Virus record (IMG/VR): IMGVR_UViG_3300007513_000007 | Coordinates: 1 to 64,000 of that record | DNA length: 64,000 nucleotides | DNA from: a virus | Direction: 5' to 3' (one strand) | Notes under the pieces: generated by a model | Told to the model about the DNA's origin: nothing | Database searches by the model: none | What the model saw: only the letters and a program-made list of their open reading frames with translations | Shown here: positions 27,854-36,350 of the stretch, piece after piece | Position numbering within the stretch: position 1 is the first letter of the stretch | How the letters are laid out: every line of letters starts with the position of its first letter | Made by a program: the position numbers and the translations under genes

Positions 27854-28189
27854 TCAAACACCCCACCCCATCGAACGGGCTTCGTCGCCACACTCGGGAC
27901 AGTGGTGAGTGTTGTTCTTGCAGACAGCATCACTGCCATCACGGAACTGCATCCAGTTGCAGTGTTGCCCAGCGGTCTTGACCTGCTGGATATGCTTGCA
28001 GTGCTTCCCGTTCCCGAACTTGTACGCGGAACAGGTACACGAATAGTCGTACTGAACGCTGTGCTGGTTCCTGTGACCGCTTTTGTTCCACGACACCGTG
28101 TAAGTGTTCCCCGTAGAACCTGGGACAGTTGTGGACCAGTTCTCGGACGTAACGCAGTGCCAGAAGTATTCAGTCGTCAGATCGGGCAT
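27854..28189 (-). CDS. SWIM zinc-finger protein with C-terminal zinc knuckle
   Basis: 111 aa. CTCSAYKFGNGKHCKH fits the SWIM pattern CxCxnCxH, a zinc-binding DNA/protein interaction module. Near the end C...HHCPECG forms a second possible zinc site. A second SWIM protein is encoded at 51653-52054. GGAG lies upstream of the start. Confidence 0.75.
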   Translation of the reverse strand: MPDLTTEYFWHCVTSENWSTTVPGSTGNTYTVSWNKSGHRNQHSVQYDYSCTCSAYKFGNGKHCKHIQQVKTAGQHCNWMQFRDGSDAVCKNNTHHCPECGDEARSMGWGV

Positions 28190-28208
28190 TGGGGGTTCTC
28201 TCCTCCCC

Positions 28209-28242
28209 CTCTCTACGGCGAGGCGTGATTCCTGGAACCCCC
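28209..28242 (-). promoter_or_regulatory. Phage-type promoter for 27531-28189
   Basis: Minus strand GGGGGTTCC, exactly 17 bases, GTAGAGAG, ending about 20 bases before the ATG at 28189. Confidence 0.75.
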
Positions 28243-28388
28243 TGCAACAACTCCGGTCTGCTTTCGAGAAGGGAAGCCGTTTTTGTTGTTGTAACGTGCA
28301 TAAATCCCCGAAAAACCTACACTTTTAGCTAAATCCCCGGTTGATTCCAGGCCAAATCAGGGTTGGGTCTTGCTTCCAGGAGCTTGAA

Positions 28389-28411
28389 TCTTGGCGGGTC
28401 CAAGAGTTTTT
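28389..28411 (+). terminator. Hairpin with T-tract
   Basis: TCTTGG-CGGGT-CCAAGA followed by GTTTTT. Looks like a short rho-independent terminator on the plus strand, though no plus-strand gene ends directly upstream. Confidence 0.35.
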
Positions 28412-28467
28412 ATAGATGCCTTATCTGTCGGTAGTGGTGCTATTGGGGAGGGGAGAAGGAGAGAATC

Positions 28468-28714
28468 ATGGCTTCCCCTTGTCCCGTCCGTGTAGCGACT
28501 GCCTACAAATGGGCAGCACGCTCCTGCTTGGACCACAGCCATCACCGACAAGCAAGGACGGGTGGTGTTTACTGGCTCAAGCACACCCCGCGCAAACCCC
28601 GGACAGGTAGTGATTGCGCTGCTGATGGATATGCCCCGCTTCGTAGACTCTAAACGCTGGGACGAGGCGACCTACATGCGTGAAGAACGAGTCCGAGACT
28701 GGGCTTCCGACTAA
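28468..28714 (+). pseudogene. Small gene interrupted by a +1 frameshift
   Basis: AGGAGAG precedes ATG at 28468, which opens MASPCPVRVATAYKW, carrying the RVAxAY module seen at other N-termini here. That frame stops at 28653. The next frame (positions 2 mod 3) reads well from about 28495 to the TAA at 28714 and gives a sensible protein (TTAITDKQGRVVFTG, ALLMDMPRFVDSKRWDEA, RDWASD). Joining them needs a +1 shift between about 28495 and 28530. It is either a decayed gene, a sequence error, or programmed frameshifting; no typical slippery site is obvious. Confidence 0.5.
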
Positions 28715-28720
28715 CCCGCT

Positions 28721-29149
28721 CTACTTGAGTCCCAGCTTCGCCATGCGATGAGCAGTCGTAGAGGCATCCCAATCGAACGAGAAGCCACGGCTGTCTGTCG
28801 CGACGTTCGGGGAAACATCACAGTCGGACCCCATCCAGGTAGCGATCTGCTTGATCTGTTCCTGTGAAATGGTGGGAACACGATCCTCCACAACCTTCAT
28901 ATGGGCCGGGTTACAGCAAACCTTGGTCATGCAGGTCTGCACAAGGGAGCTATCAGAGGGGACTGTCCCCCGCGAAATAACGTACATAGCCTTGTGTGCG
29001 GCGAGTGTTTCGCCTTTGCCGTTGGGAGAGTATTCCCCATAGCCTTCAGGCCCCAGCTTTCCTTCCCAGTTCCAACAGCCACTCTCATCGTGACCAATCG
29101 AACCCAAGATGGCTTTCGCGTGTTCCAGGCCCAAATCTGCATACCTCAT
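28721..29149 (-). CDS. HNH endonuclease-like protein, possibly inactive
   Basis: 142 aa, GAGGTGAAGT before the ATG. The pattern CWNWEGKLGPEGYGEY, then AHKAMYVISRG, then CCNPAHM is that of small HNH homing endonucleases. The histidine normally found in the 'VxHxC' position is not there (SLVQTCMTKVCC), so catalysis may be lost. Compare the intact HNH at 52589-53104. Confidence 0.65.
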   Translation of the reverse strand: MRYADLGLEHAKAILGSIGHDESGCWNWEGKLGPEGYGEYSPNGKGETLAAHKAMYVISRGTVPSDSSLVQTCMTKVCCNPAHMKVVEDRVPTISQEQIKQIATWMGSDCDVSPNVATDSRGFSFDWDASTTAHRMAKLGLK

Positions 29150-29251
29150 ACTTCACCTCGCTTTGATGTTCTACCTATACCCCTATATCGACAAGATAAT
29201 CCCCCTCTTTAGGGAGTCACCACAAAAAACGCGGAGATAATCGAGCTTCTC

Positions 29252-29285
29252 GGGGTTCCGAAGAGCGATTTTCCCCCGTAAAGAG
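29252..29285 (+). promoter_or_regulatory. Phage-type promoter for 29315-30467
   Basis: GGGGTTCC, 18 bases, GTAAAGAG, about 30 bases before the ATG at 29315. One base wider than most copies. Confidence 0.55.
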
Positions 29286-29314
29286 GACAGGGAGGCCGTA
29301 TAGCCGGAAGACCC

Positions 29315-29452
29315 ATGATCATCAAGACCAACTGCCAAAAGTGCGGAAAGAAGAAAGCCATCAAGAACAAGGTGGTGTTCATTCCGGGCGACTGCATCAT
29401 CACCACCGTAGGGAAGGGATGCCATAAGTGCGGCTGGAAGCCCGGTGATTGA
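29315..29452 (+). CDS. 45-aa zinc-ribbon protein
   Basis: ATG with GGAAG upstream, right behind a phage-type promoter. The sequence has CQKCGKKK near the start and CHKCGW near the end, the two zinc knuckles of a minimal ribbon (rubredoxin-like arrangement). Confidence 0.65.
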   Translation: MIIKTNCQKCGKKKAIKNKVVFIPGDCIITTVGKGCHKCGWKPGD

Positions 29453-29486
29453 TTCTCTATAGGGGGTGAGCCATAGGAGTACGATC

Positions 29487-30467
29487 ATGTCCAAGCCCTC
29501 CCCTGCGAATGTAGTCAAAGCCTACGGAGCCATAGGTCCCGATGGGGACTGGTACGAAGATGACGGCTACGACCGCTATTCCGATGCGGACTACGGCTAC
29601 GACGCGCCACCATGCGAAGAACAAGATTTCTTCCATGATCTGGAGAAGATGACGGCCCAAACCGCCGAAAGGTTCTTCAGACAAAAGGTGATTCCAGAAC
29701 TGAAGAGTATGCGCTGGAGCGTCAAAGCAAGTTTTGACTACGGGCTTGGCGAAGACATGGTTTCTGACCGGGAAGGGTGGGTCTACTATGTTGGAGGCGC
29801 AGAGCTAAAAGGCAAGGCAGGGCAAAAGCTCCTCCTCCCCCGCAACAAAGCCATTGTTCTTGATCGGAACGTGGACTTCGACATCGGCTTCTGGGTTGCT
29901 ATGGGGGACGGCGACGAAGAGATAGCGGTGGGGACCGGCAAGTACACGGGGGATGGCTGGAATGAACCCCGCCAAGAACTTGAAGCCTACATAGACATTG
30001 AGTGTCCTGACCCAAAAGACATCATCGGGATCGCGTTCGCTTGGGAAGGCGAAGAGCCTCGCAGATGGTTCAAGCCCTCCCAAGTAAACAAGATGCTTGA
30101 ACTGTTCTCCGTCACCTTTCCGAAAGAGGTGAAGATCAGGTCCAAGATCAAGAAGAGGGCAGCAGACGAGACCGGAGGGTCCTTTCGGGCGGCCAGTGCT
30201 GGTCGGGTTGCATCGGCTTACCGGATCGCCCGATCCCAAAGGACTGGCACGGAGCACGCCACCGAGGAAGCCCGCAAGAAGCACCTCAAGGAACACCCGA
30301 ACGCTGATCCAAGCGACCACACGGTAGAGAAGAAAGAGAAGCCCGAGAAGAAGCTGGACCTCGGAAAGTCCCTGGAGAAAAGCAAGGGCGTGAAGAAAAA
30401 GGTCGATGAAAAGCTCGATGAACTCTTCGATTTCGCCGGGGCCAGTCAGTACACCAGCAAGGGCTGA
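29487..30467 (+). CDS. Hypothetical protein with two RVAxAY-type modules
   Basis: 326 aa from the ATG at 29487 (AGGAG upstream). The N-terminus is PSPANVVKAYGAIG, a relaxed copy of the RVAxAY module; an exact copy, AASAGRVASAYRIA, is at about residue 235-250 after a basic linker. Between them is an acidic, aromatic-rich domain. The C-terminal 80 residues are a lysine/glutamate-rich disordered or coiled region. Unknown function. Confidence 0.65.
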   Translation: MSKPSPANVVKAYGAIGPDGDWYEDDGYDRYSDADYGYDAPPCEEQDFFHDLEKMTAQTAERFFRQKVIPELKSMRWSVKASFDYGLGEDMVSDREGWVYYVGGAELKGKAGQKLLLPRNKAIVLDRNVDFDIGFWVAMGDGDEEIAVGTGKYTGDGWNEPRQELEAYIDIECPDPKDIIGIAFAWEGEEPRRWFKPSQVNKMLELFSVTFPKEVKIRSKIKKRAADETGGSFRAASAGRVASAYRIARSQRTGTEHATEEARKKHLKEHPNADPSDHTVEKKEKPEKKLDLGKSLEKSKGVKKKVDEKLDELFDFAGASQYTSKG

Positions 30468-30468
30468 T

Positions 30469-30669
30469 TCAGCGGGACAGCCCCAGGAACCGCTTCCAGG
30501 ACGTAGGCTTTTCAGCTTCCGGGGGTTCTGCTTCAGGCTCCGAAGCCTTGGGAACAGAGCACTCAAGCAGAGTGCGTTCCAACTCCTCGGTGATGTTCAC
30601 CATGTCCATGTCGGACACGTCCACCGTGGTTGCATCCTGTCGAGGAGCCTTCCTCGCTGGAGGCAGCAT
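30469..30669 (-). CDS. Small acidic hypothetical protein
   Basis: 66 aa. ATG overlaps the preceding stop by one base (TGATG). Basic N-terminus, then an acidic helical and proline/glutamate-rich body ending in WKRFLGLSR. It is the last gene of the leftward group 30469-32732. Confidence 0.55.
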   Translation of the reverse strand: MLPPARKAPRQDATTVDVSDMDMVNITEELERTLLECSVPKASEPEAEPPEAEKPTSWKRFLGLSR

Positions 30670-31058
30670 CAGGGACGACCACGCAGCTTGAACAGCAAAT
30701 CCTGGGCTTTCTTCGCCACGTCCTTCGAGTCGGAACGGCGGCCAGAGAACTCAATGTCGCCATCCACTGTGGTTCCGTCTGGTCGGCTGATCACAATGGC
30801 TACAACACCCTTCTTTCCAGTCCAGTACACGTCCAAGGCGTAAGGAAGCATCGCGTTGAAGGGTTCGGCATTGTAAGCCTCACCCTCGATATGCGCCCCA
30901 GCCCACCCATAAGAGGTATCTACCTTTGCAGGACCAATGGGGTTCACGGCAGCCTTGGTAGCAATCATCAGCATCTGCTTGGTGACTGCTTCGTATACGT
31001 TGCTTACCCTGGCTTCCTTTCGCATGACGTTGCGAATCGCTGTTCTTTTGGGATCCAT
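30669..31058 (-). CDS. Hypothetical protein
   Basis: 129 aa from the ATG at 31058 (AGGAGTTGAAG upstream); a longer frame would overlap the neighbouring gene. Helical basic N-terminus then an alpha/beta region with YALDVYWTGKKGVVAIVI. Unknown. Confidence 0.62.
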   Translation of the reverse strand: MDPKRTAIRNVMRKEARVSNVYEAVTKQMLMIATKAAVNPIGPAKVDTSYGWAGAHIEGEAYNAEPFNAMLPYALDVYWTGKKGVVAIVISRPDGTTVDGDIEFSGRRSDSKDVAKKAQDLLFKLRGRP

Positions 31059-31060
31059 CT

Positions 31061-31516
31061 TCAACTCCTGAATCCCTTGGGTCCTGCTCGCCAACCGCTC
31101 CAGGTAAGGCGATAGCCTTGTTGGCCTGTTCGGGGCGACGTAACGGGTTCGACCTTGATTCGAGCCTTCTCGGCTTCCTCGGATCGGCGCAACCATGCCT
31201 CACTCAAGCCATACCTTTCGCTTTCAGCGAGGTAGCCTGCTTCCTCGTGGACGTATGCCCAAAGCTGGTCCTGGACGGCCTTTGGCGTCAAAGCAGGGCC
31301 GATGAGGTCATGGTTGTCCTTGAGGAAGACCTTCCCCTGGCTGTTCAACAGCTTGGCGATGTAGAACCCCAAGTCCCGAAGCACACCTTTAGGGCTGCCT
31401 TTTCCTCGACCGAGCTTATCCACGTCGATGAAATCCGTGCCTGCGACCCGAGTCCAATCATAGGACGATAGGACCGCATACGCCGCAGCAACACGACTTG
31501 GGGAAGCAACGGGCAT
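31061..31516 (-). CDS. Hypothetical protein starting with an RVAxAY module
   Basis: 151 aa. Starts MPVASPSRVAAAYAVLSSYDW, the clearest N-terminal example of the module. The rest is alpha/beta with a basic C-terminus. ATG follows the upstream stop directly (TGAATG), so it is translationally coupled to 31517-32299. Confidence 0.65.
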   Translation of the reverse strand: MPVASPSRVAAAYAVLSSYDWTRVAGTDFIDVDKLGRGKGSPKGVLRDLGFYIAKLLNSQGKVFLKDNHDLIGPALTPKAVQDQLWAYVHEEAGYLAESERYGLSEAWLRRSEEAEKARIKVEPVTSPRTGQQGYRLTWSGWRAGPKGFRS

Positions 31517-32299
31517 TCATCCCCCGCAGAGGGAAAGACGCTTGTTGAGGTAGCGAAGCATGGTTCCAATCTCGCGAACCGTCTTGGACTTCTCGGGGAT
31601 GATCCCCAACGCAAGGTCCTGACGTGCGCCCTGCATACGACCGAGAGGCTTACGCATCATCTTCGTAAGGGCTTGTGACAGGTCGGAACGCTCCATGCGA
31701 AGCAGCGTGCCCTGTGCATCTTCCAGGGCACTCAAGAGGCCCTGTGCGTCCTCACGGGAGGATGCGCCCATCGCCTGTCCCAGACTGTCCATCATGTAGC
31801 GGAGTTCTGGCACGCAGGCAGCGGCCTCCTCGCCCTTCCAAAGACCACCGACATCACCCAGACCGACCGGATACTCGCCCATAGGCAGCTTCTTTCCGTC
31901 CGGGGTGCGGTGCTTGTTACCGAAAGCGTCGATGTAGCCGGAACGCAAGGACTTCATGTACCGACTCTGCATCTCGCGCTGGGCTTCGGGGAGCGAGTCC
32001 TTGTAGATGATCTTCTGCCGCTTCTGGTCCACGGAGCCTTTGTCTGTAAGACGGCCCCACTGACGAAGCAGCTTGTAGCCACCGCCCTGTTCCGGGGTGA
32101 TCAACTGCTCATAGAACTTGGAACTGTTCTTCGCTCGATCCAGGAACCAGACCATCGTGGCCATGCCGTCACGCACGGAGTTCTTATTCACGCCTGGGGT
32201 AAGAGCGCCACGACGCGCTTCCTTCAGTAGTGGAAGCAGGTGGGCACGGAGTTCCGGCTTCTCGTAAGCCAGCTTGATGCAAGCGATGCGAAGGTTCAT
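31517..32299 (-). CDS. Hypothetical protein starting with a LIRLA-type module
   Basis: 260 aa from the ATG at 32299 (GGAGAACCCC upstream), preferred over the ATG at 32350. Begins MNLRIACIKLAYEKPELR and LLPLLKEA, the 'L(I)xLAxxxPELRxxLLPLL' form of the module. The body is helical, with no enzyme motif visible. Confidence 0.62.
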   Translation of the reverse strand: MNLRIACIKLAYEKPELRAHLLPLLKEARRGALTPGVNKNSVRDGMATMVWFLDRAKNSSKFYEQLITPEQGGGYKLLRQWGRLTDKGSVDQKRQKIIYKDSLPEAQREMQSRYMKSLRSGYIDAFGNKHRTPDGKKLPMGEYPVGLGDVGGLWKGEEAAACVPELRYMMDSLGQAMGASSREDAQGLLSALEDAQGTLLRMERSDLSQALTKMMRKPLGRMQGARQDLALGIIPEKSKTVREIGTMLRYLNKRLSLCGG

Positions 32300-32354
32300 G
32301 GGGTTCTCCAGAAATGTTTGCTGTTCGTTCGGTATAGGCTGTTGATTCAAGGGG

Positions 32355-32732
32355 TTACCCGTCCACGTTTACAAAGGCGTAGACACGAGCACCGCTGGAA
32401 TCAGGATCCAGGGCGACGACGAGGGAACCGGTGAGCGTTCTTTCGTAGTCCTCGGCGTTGGGGTCATCGTTCTCCATCGTGAGGTTAGAGAACATGCGGC
32501 CACCCATCGCCTTCGTCACCTTTCGATCAATCTCCAGAGATCCGGGACGAGCCATCGGGTAGTGCTTCAAGAACATCTTTTCGATGTCCCGAGGTTTGAG
32601 GTTGACTTCAAACTTCGAGAAGATCGGAACCTTGTCCACCGCCCCTTGCTTCAGGATCGGGAGGAGGTCCTCCCTAAGCTCAGGGCGGGCATGAGCCAGC
32701 TTGATGAGCTTTTCGCGTAGGGGATCTGACAT
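32355..32732 (-). CDS. Hypothetical protein starting with a LIRLA-type module
   Basis: 125 aa, AAGGAG upstream. Begins LREKLIKLAHARPELRED and LLPILKQGA, close to the module of the next gene. The remaining 90 residues form a small alpha/beta domain. Confidence 0.62.
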   Translation of the reverse strand: MSDPLREKLIKLAHARPELREDLLPILKQGAVDKVPIFSKFEVNLKPRDIEKMFLKHYPMARPGSLEIDRKVTKAMGGRMFSNLTMENDDPNAEDYERTLTGSLVVALDPDSSGARVYAFVNVDG

Positions 32733-32849
32733 AGCAGGGTGCTCCTTCTCGGAACCCTACCGGAATAGACACTTCACCGAAGCAGAGGCGGTAAACCGCC
32801 TATCAAACACGGACGGTGGTAGCAGAACCACCTGATCCCTTGGAAGAAG

Positions 32850-34028
32850 ATGGAAAACCCCTCCTCTAATCGCGTAGCGACTGCCTTTTTACGGAAGGCC
32901 CGTCACAGCATGAAGATCAGGGGCATGAGTCCCATCGACATGCTGGGCCGGATACGAGACCTCTCCGATTTGATCAAAGGTGGTGCTGACCATCTGTGGG
33001 AGGGGCGCAACACCCCTGATCCCACGCCTGCCCAGGTGAAGGCTTGGAGACAAGAGCGTAAAGCTCTCCTGGAGTTGTTTGGTCAGTTCGAGTTGGGTGC
33101 AGTGCATCTGCATGACATCAAGGACTGGAAGATGTACCAGAAGATGAAGGTGGCCTATGGCGGTTATCCGGGCGGCCCCGGTCAGTACGGGGACGCAACC
33201 GAGGACCCAAGCATCTACCATGAAGAGGAGGTGGACCCCTGCGAGGAGAACCCCGAGTACATCGGCATGTCACTGGATGATGTAGTTGGGTGTGCCCCCG
33301 ATGCGGTCGATGATTGGATGGAGGCTGCCGAAGGCGTCATGGCAGGCTTGAAAAGGCTCGGGTTCAAGGTGCGCGAGGGCAAGGATTGGCACGAGGACGG
33401 TCAACTCAGGATGAGGATTTTCATCCAGGGGCCGCTCGGAAAAGCCGAGATCGACATCACAGGGAACATCGACCCCAACGGACAACTCAAGAGGGGCTGG
33501 GGTCTTTACGCTGGGATCGTGAGGGGTGCCGACTGGTGGGACCTCAAGCATCTCAAGCACGGTGAGATCGAGATGGACGGCGGCAACGTCAGGCGGTTCG
33601 TCAAGAAGGTGCTGGATGTCTGGGCTGACGGCGGCATGAACCGCACCCGGAGGGCTTCTTCTAAGGCCAGTGCCGAGAGGGTCGCTGCCGCTTTCTTGAA
33701 GCAAGGATCATGGGAGATTCACAAGGAGTGGCAGGCTGCGTATCGTTCAGGGATGGGCGACATGCAGAAAAGATGGACCGCCCTACTCAATAAAGCAGGG
33801 CGACAGTTCAAGAAGGACGACTGGAAGCTGGAGCCTCAAAGCTGGCTTGGCCACTACAACCACGGCTCAGATGGCGCTCGCATGGACGGGATGTTGTTTT
33901 TTGAGGATCTCCGCAACGAGGCACGAGGCACACGCGAGACCGAAGACTGGCTGGAAGCGAACCTTGGCCTCAGCTACAACCTGACGGGTCGCGGCTACGG
34001 CAAGTGGTCCTTGAGCCTTGAAGAATAA
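32850..34028 (+). CDS. Hypothetical protein with two RVAxAF modules
   Basis: 392 aa. N-terminal MENPSSNRVATAFLRKA and an internal SSKASAERVAAAFLKQG near residue 272-288 divide it into two parts, each following one module. The first part has an acidic centre; the second is helical and aromatic. The arrangement suggests two protein units made as one polypeptide. Unknown function. Confidence 0.65.
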   Translation: MENPSSNRVATAFLRKARHSMKIRGMSPIDMLGRIRDLSDLIKGGADHLWEGRNTPDPTPAQVKAWRQERKALLELFGQFELGAVHLHDIKDWKMYQKMKVAYGGYPGGPGQYGDATEDPSIYHEEEVDPCEENPEYIGMSLDDVVGCAPDAVDDWMEAAEGVMAGLKRLGFKVREGKDWHEDGQLRMRIFIQGPLGKAEIDITGNIDPNGQLKRGWGLYAGIVRGADWWDLKHLKHGEIEMDGGNVRRFVKKVLDVWADGGMNRTRRASSKASAERVAAAFLKQGSWEIHKEWQAAYRSGMGDMQKRWTALLNKAGRQFKKDDWKLEPQSWLGHYNHGSDGARMDGMLFFEDLRNEARGTRETEDWLEANLGLSYNLTGRGYGKWSLSLEE

Positions 34029-34039
34029 GGGAGTTCAGA

Positions 34040-34255
34040 ATGTCTGAAGCAGGAATGGTTGCATGTAAGATCGGGCTTCAAGCTCCCGTAGCCGCCCCCG
34101 GCTGAAATCAGTTGGGCGTAGCTATCGCCGCTATGGGCATCAAGATCGACAACGCTACGATTGCCCAGCATGTCTGGGACGGTATCAAGTCCGGTTACAC
34201 GGAAGTAGACAGCCTGAGTGAATACCTGTGCCGGGAAATGGGCGCGGACGGCTAA
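34040..34255 (+). pseudogene. Small ORF interrupted by in-frame TGA
   Basis: GGGAG then ATG at 34040 opens 21 codons ending at TGA (34103-34105). The same frame then continues without stops to TAA at 34253, giving a protein-like sequence (MGIKIDNATIAQHVWDG, SLSEYLCREMGADG) that lacks a good ribosome site of its own. It is a nonsense-interrupted gene, a readthrough candidate, or two tiny genes. Confidence 0.4.
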
Positions 34256-34536
34256 CCCTCGACCATGTTCAGGAGCACTTGCTCCCCTACTACGTCCTCG
34301 ATGGTGTCTGCGATATGGCACGCGGCCTCATCCAAGATCGTATCGGGTGCATAGTGGGCACGCGGGGACGGGACCCACTGACTCTTGAACACAGTGACCC
34401 AAGCAGCCGTGTTCTCGTTGTACTTCTGAATCATCGTGCGGATTCGGTTCTTACGGGCCTCAACACAGCACCGCAACGGAAGCACTATCTCTACGTCTTT
34501 GACGAGGTACGAAGTCTCCACCCACTTCGACTTCAC
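34252..34536 (-). CDS. Hypothetical protein
   Basis: 94 aa. Mixed composition with a cysteine pair and several tryptophans (AAWVTVFKSQWVPSPRAHY). No good Shine-Dalgarno and no phage-type promoter seen upstream, so the start is uncertain. Confidence 0.45.
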   Translation of the reverse strand: MKSKWVETSYLVKDVEIVLPLRCCVEARKNRIRTMIQKYNENTAAWVTVFKSQWVPSPRAHYAPDTILDEAACHIADTIEDVVGEQVLLNMVEG

Positions 34537-34641
34537 AGAGCAAATCCAAAAACTTGAGCGGCTGGCATATACACCTCGGGGAGTCAGCCCTTTTGAATAC
34601 GGTTTTCGCCGTTCAGAAAGACCCCCCTCTGTGGAGGCGCT

Positions 34642-35070
34642 TTATCTCCAGAGTTGAACCGTAGGGGGCTTGCCTTCGCCTCCCCAGGAAACCGACACAG
34701 CGATTCGGATGTAGCCTTTCCATGCTCGAATCTCCATTTCGTTGCCGACCATCCCTTCGTACCGATTCATTCCACCACGGCCCCATCCTTCCTTCTTCAG
34801 CTTCTTGATCTTGGCCAAGGCGCGGGCCATAGCATCCCACTCCTCCTTCACCCTGACCTCATGCGTGACGACCCTGGTCATGGACTCAAGCGTGTACTCG
34901 TGCCTGCCCGTTTGGCTGTCTACGCCCTGGTAGATGAAAGACCGTGTCCAGCCCTTTGCGGTCTTTTTCAAACCTGAAAGGATAGTCCTACGCTCCTCCG
35001 AACCTTTGGGGAGAGTAGAAGCGAGTCGAATGAGCTTCTTACGATCAGATCCGGTAAGGGTTTTAGACAT
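34642..35070 (-). CDS. Hypothetical protein starting with a LIRLA-type module
   Basis: 142 aa. Begins MSKTLTGSDRKKLIRLASTL and ends the module with RRTILSGLKK. Its first 25 residues and the 13 bases before the ATG are almost the same as in 35143-35433, showing recent duplication of leader plus module. The remainder is a beta-rich basic domain. Confidence 0.65.
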   Translation of the reverse strand: MSKTLTGSDRKKLIRLASTLPKGSEERRTILSGLKKTAKGWTRSFIYQGVDSQTGRHEYTLESMTRVVTHEVRVKEEWDAMARALAKIKKLKKEGWGRGGMNRYEGMVGNEMEIRAWKGYIRIAVSVSWGGEGKPPTVQLWR

Positions 35071-35142
35071 AGGGGATTTCCTACAGGGTGTTTGTACTTG
35101 TGTCGGGGCAATAGGGAATCAACCAAGTTCGCGGAGCCATGC

Positions 35143-35433
35143 TTACTTACCAAACGCACCGCGAATGTCTCGGAAAGCGAGTTCCACAGCAGCTTCAGCC
35201 AGACGGTAAGCGTCTGGGCCGTAGACCCCATGCTTCTGCAAAGCAGGGTACATCACGTCGTACCATGCTTTCTTGGGTGACAGTCGCGCAGTCTTGTCGG
35301 TTTTTGGCTGAACCACACCCGAAGCCTTAGACAATCCAGCGAGGATAGCCTTACGCTCGGGGGAACCCTTCTCCATCGTGGAGGCGAGTCGAATGAGGGT
35401 TTTTCGATCTGAAGCGGTGAGGGTTTTAGACAT
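35143..35433 (-). CDS. Paralogue-start hypothetical protein with LIRLA-type module
   Basis: 96 aa. Begins MSKTLTASDRKTLIRLASTM. The body differs from 34642-35070: a short helical domain (YPALQKHGVYGPDAYRLAEA). Shares the leader AGGAAATCCCCT before ATG with that gene. Confidence 0.65.
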   Translation of the reverse strand: MSKTLTASDRKTLIRLASTMEKGSPERKAILAGLSKASGVVQPKTDKTARLSPKKAWYDVMYPALQKHGVYGPDAYRLAEAAVELAFRDIRGAFGK

Positions 35434-35488
35434 AGGGGATTTCCTATACGCAAGGGATTGGTTCTACCTTTGCTGGGCAATAGGGAAC

Positions 35489-35665
35489 CTACTGGTCAGT
35501 CTTGGGACGGGCGTCCTGCTCACTCTTGTTGAAAAGGTCGCCCTGTTCCCCCAAGCGTTGGAAAGCAGCAGAGGGATCTCGGGTCTGTGGCTTCTTGGGT
35601 GCCGTTCGCACCCGTTTCGTCACCACCTCAATCTCTTTGCCTTGTCTGTCCTTGATGATCTTCAT
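35489..35665 (-). CDS. 58-aa basic hypothetical protein
   Basis: ATG at 35665 with CGAGG about ten bases upstream. Lysine/arginine-rich start (MKIIKDRQGKEIEVVTKRVR) and a polar C-terminal tail. The gene fills a gap that otherwise looks empty. Confidence 0.55.
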   Translation of the reverse strand: MKIIKDRQGKEIEVVTKRVRTAPKKPQTRDPSAAFQRLGEQGDLFNKSEQDARPKTDQ

Positions 35666-35842
35666 GTTGTTGTAGCCTCGCCTAAAAGGGTTTGAAAACA
35701 GTCTGCGATTTTCAATGCGGTTTCAATGTGCTGGATTTGAGCAAGATAGGGGTCCCAAAAAGTTTTCTGCGCGGTTCTACAAGGCTGTCCGTTGAAGGTC
35801 CTCGTTCGACTTGGCGAAGGCTCGCCTCATCCTTCGGGTGCC

Positions 35843-36070
35843 CTACGCCTCTCCCCAAGAACAGGTACGCCATGCAAGCCACGCGATCCCCGCAGGGACG
35901 TTACGCACGACGTACTCTGCATGGTCGGCACTGTGGGTGGAGGTGATGCAGCCGCGTAGCCATGCCAGGGCCAACGCCAACTCATCAGCCGTACCGCTGG
36001 CACCGCAGATCACCGCAGACACAGAGGCCCCAAGTTCGTTCGTTCGTTCGTCTTTTACGTCGTCACTCAT
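35843..36070 (-). CDS. Small hypothetical protein
   Basis: 75 aa from the ATG at 36070 (GAGGA ten bases upstream); an earlier ATG at 36094 has no ribosome site. Contains an alanine-rich helix (TADELALALAWLRG) and a second helix near the end. It lies just downstream of the GTTCG-repeat region and may be regulated by it. Confidence 0.5.
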   Translation of the reverse strand: MSDDVKDERTNELGASVSAVICGASGTADELALALAWLRGCITSTHSADHAEYVVRNVPAGIAWLAWRTCSWGEA

Positions 36071-36175
36071 AATGTTGAAATCCTCGGTTCCCATCTGATT
36101 CGTGTTCGTTCGAGTCGAACGAACGCGAACGAACTCAGAGCGGGTAGCTGTTCTCCCTGACTCGAACGAACGAAC
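36034..36175. repeat. GTTCG/CGAAC iteron cluster with palindrome
   Basis: Four-fold GTTC at 36034-36050, a perfect palindrome GTTCGTTCGA-G-TCGAACGAAC at 36104-36124, GAACGAAC at 36127-36134 and TCGAACGAACGAAC at 36162-36175. Phasing and palindromy suggest cooperative protein binding: an operator, a partition site or an origin. Confidence 0.65.
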
Positions 36176-36350
36176 ATGCAGTCATCCGCAGCGAGGACAG
36201 GGGTGATGGTGTGTGCCGTGGGTTAGGGTGTGACGGCAAGGTCGGATCTTGCGAAGCCTCTGATACATGCCCGAGGCCCTGGCCCGCTCCTGGTAGTGGG
36301 GCAACACTACACAGGTCACTGACACCACGTCTTACCCTCTCTCCCACTAT

